57,835 nucleotides of DNA from Mesostigma viride (Eukaryota > Streptophyta > Mesostigmatophyceae > Mesostigmatales > Mesostigmataceae), in assembly GCA_009746045.1 (NCBI GenBank), contig RPFO01001705.1, positions 5,001 to 62,835 of the forward strand. Direction: 5' to 3'. The position numbers and the translations under genes were made by a program. This document shows, piece after piece, positions 57,758 through 57,835 of this stretch. The notes under the pieces are model-generated. The model saw only the letters and a program-made list of their open reading frames with translations. It did not search any database and was not told the DNA's origin. How positions within the stretch are numbered: the first letter of the stretch is position 1; each line of letters opens with the position of its first letter.

Positions 57758-57835
57758 ATGGTGGAGGTTAAGGAGAGTTTGGCCAAAAGGCAAAGGACCG
57801 ACACACTTCGACATAATGGAAGGAGTCTTCCATTG
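57758..57835 (+). CDS. Start of a further gene, cut by the window end
   Basis: ATG 57758 opens a frame of 26 codons to the end of the window, MVEVKESLAKRQRTDTLRHN. CCTACGCGCAG just before it could be a splice acceptor, in which case the true start lies upstream. Basic and lysine-rich; no family visible. Confidence 0.4.
   Translation, partial: MVEVKESLAKRQRTDTLRHNGRSLPL

Overview
Organism and overall character. This is nuclear DNA from a eukaryote. It has spliceosomal GT-AG introns, a host UBX-domain gene split into short exons, non-LTR retrotransposons, a tandem satellite and kilobases of microsatellite. GC-rich coding DNA with short introns next to AT-rich spacers suggests a microbial alga, perhaps a green alga, but no marker here settles the species. 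Well under 10% of the window looks like ordinary gene sequence. The rest is repeats and mobile DNA in several nested layers.

Layout. 0-2.6 kb: the last four exons of a FAF2/UBXD8/PUX-like UBX-domain gene (+), preceded by two decayed copies of an exon start and a 36-bp minisatellite. 3.3-4.7 kb: a decayed LINE (-). 4.7-5.6 kb: a 184-bp satellite. 5.9-7.1 kb: (ACGC)n then (CCCT)n. 7.1-11.6 kb: no recognisable gene. 11.6-14.5 kb: an old LINE reverse-transcriptase pseudogene (-) interrupted by a 1,951-bp hAT-like element with an 8-bp target duplication. 14.6-24.2 kb: a LINE cluster built into the satellite. It holds one older LINE, three nearly identical young LINE copies with restriction-like endonuclease (RLE) domains, and 3'-end stubs. 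24.3-24.9 kb: a chain of related tetranucleotide repeats. 25.8-30.9 kb: a 5,084-bp element with 15-bp terminal inverted repeats and TTAA on both sides, containing a 932-bp direct repeat. 31.0-34.4 kb: a three-exon gene (-) for a protein of about 1,011 residues with a transposase-like signature, preceded by a motif array (34.5-35.1 kb). 36.2-47.5 kb: an 11.3-kb foldback structure whose arms carry a GC-rich minisatellite and whose interior is about 6.9 kb of a ~70-bp minisatellite. 49.2-49.6 kb: microsatellites between duplicated flanks. 51.5-52.1 kb: a 587-bp palindrome with tRNA-like T-arms. 52.4-53.1 kb: a 366-bp tandem duplication. 53.1-56.0 kb: 2.9 kb of pyrimidine-rich repeats with a (CTTACG)n block. 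56.1-57.8 kb: a second motif array followed by a compact group of small genes, one encoding a MYND zinc finger.

How parts relate. The most unusual signal is a ~20-bp GC-rich, near-palindromic motif (GTTACGCC[C/G]GCCGTCGTT and variants). It occurs in arrays upstream of the transposase-like gene and upstream of the small-gene cluster 21 kb away, and again inside an intron of the transposase-like gene, always in the sense orientation of that gene. Several array units are bounded by GTAAG...CAG, so they may be introner-like elements. A shared regulatory or protein-binding site is the main alternative. The LINE cluster shows repeated insertion at one phase of the satellite and at LINE 3' ends, and its copies differ by only a few bases, which indicates very recent activity.
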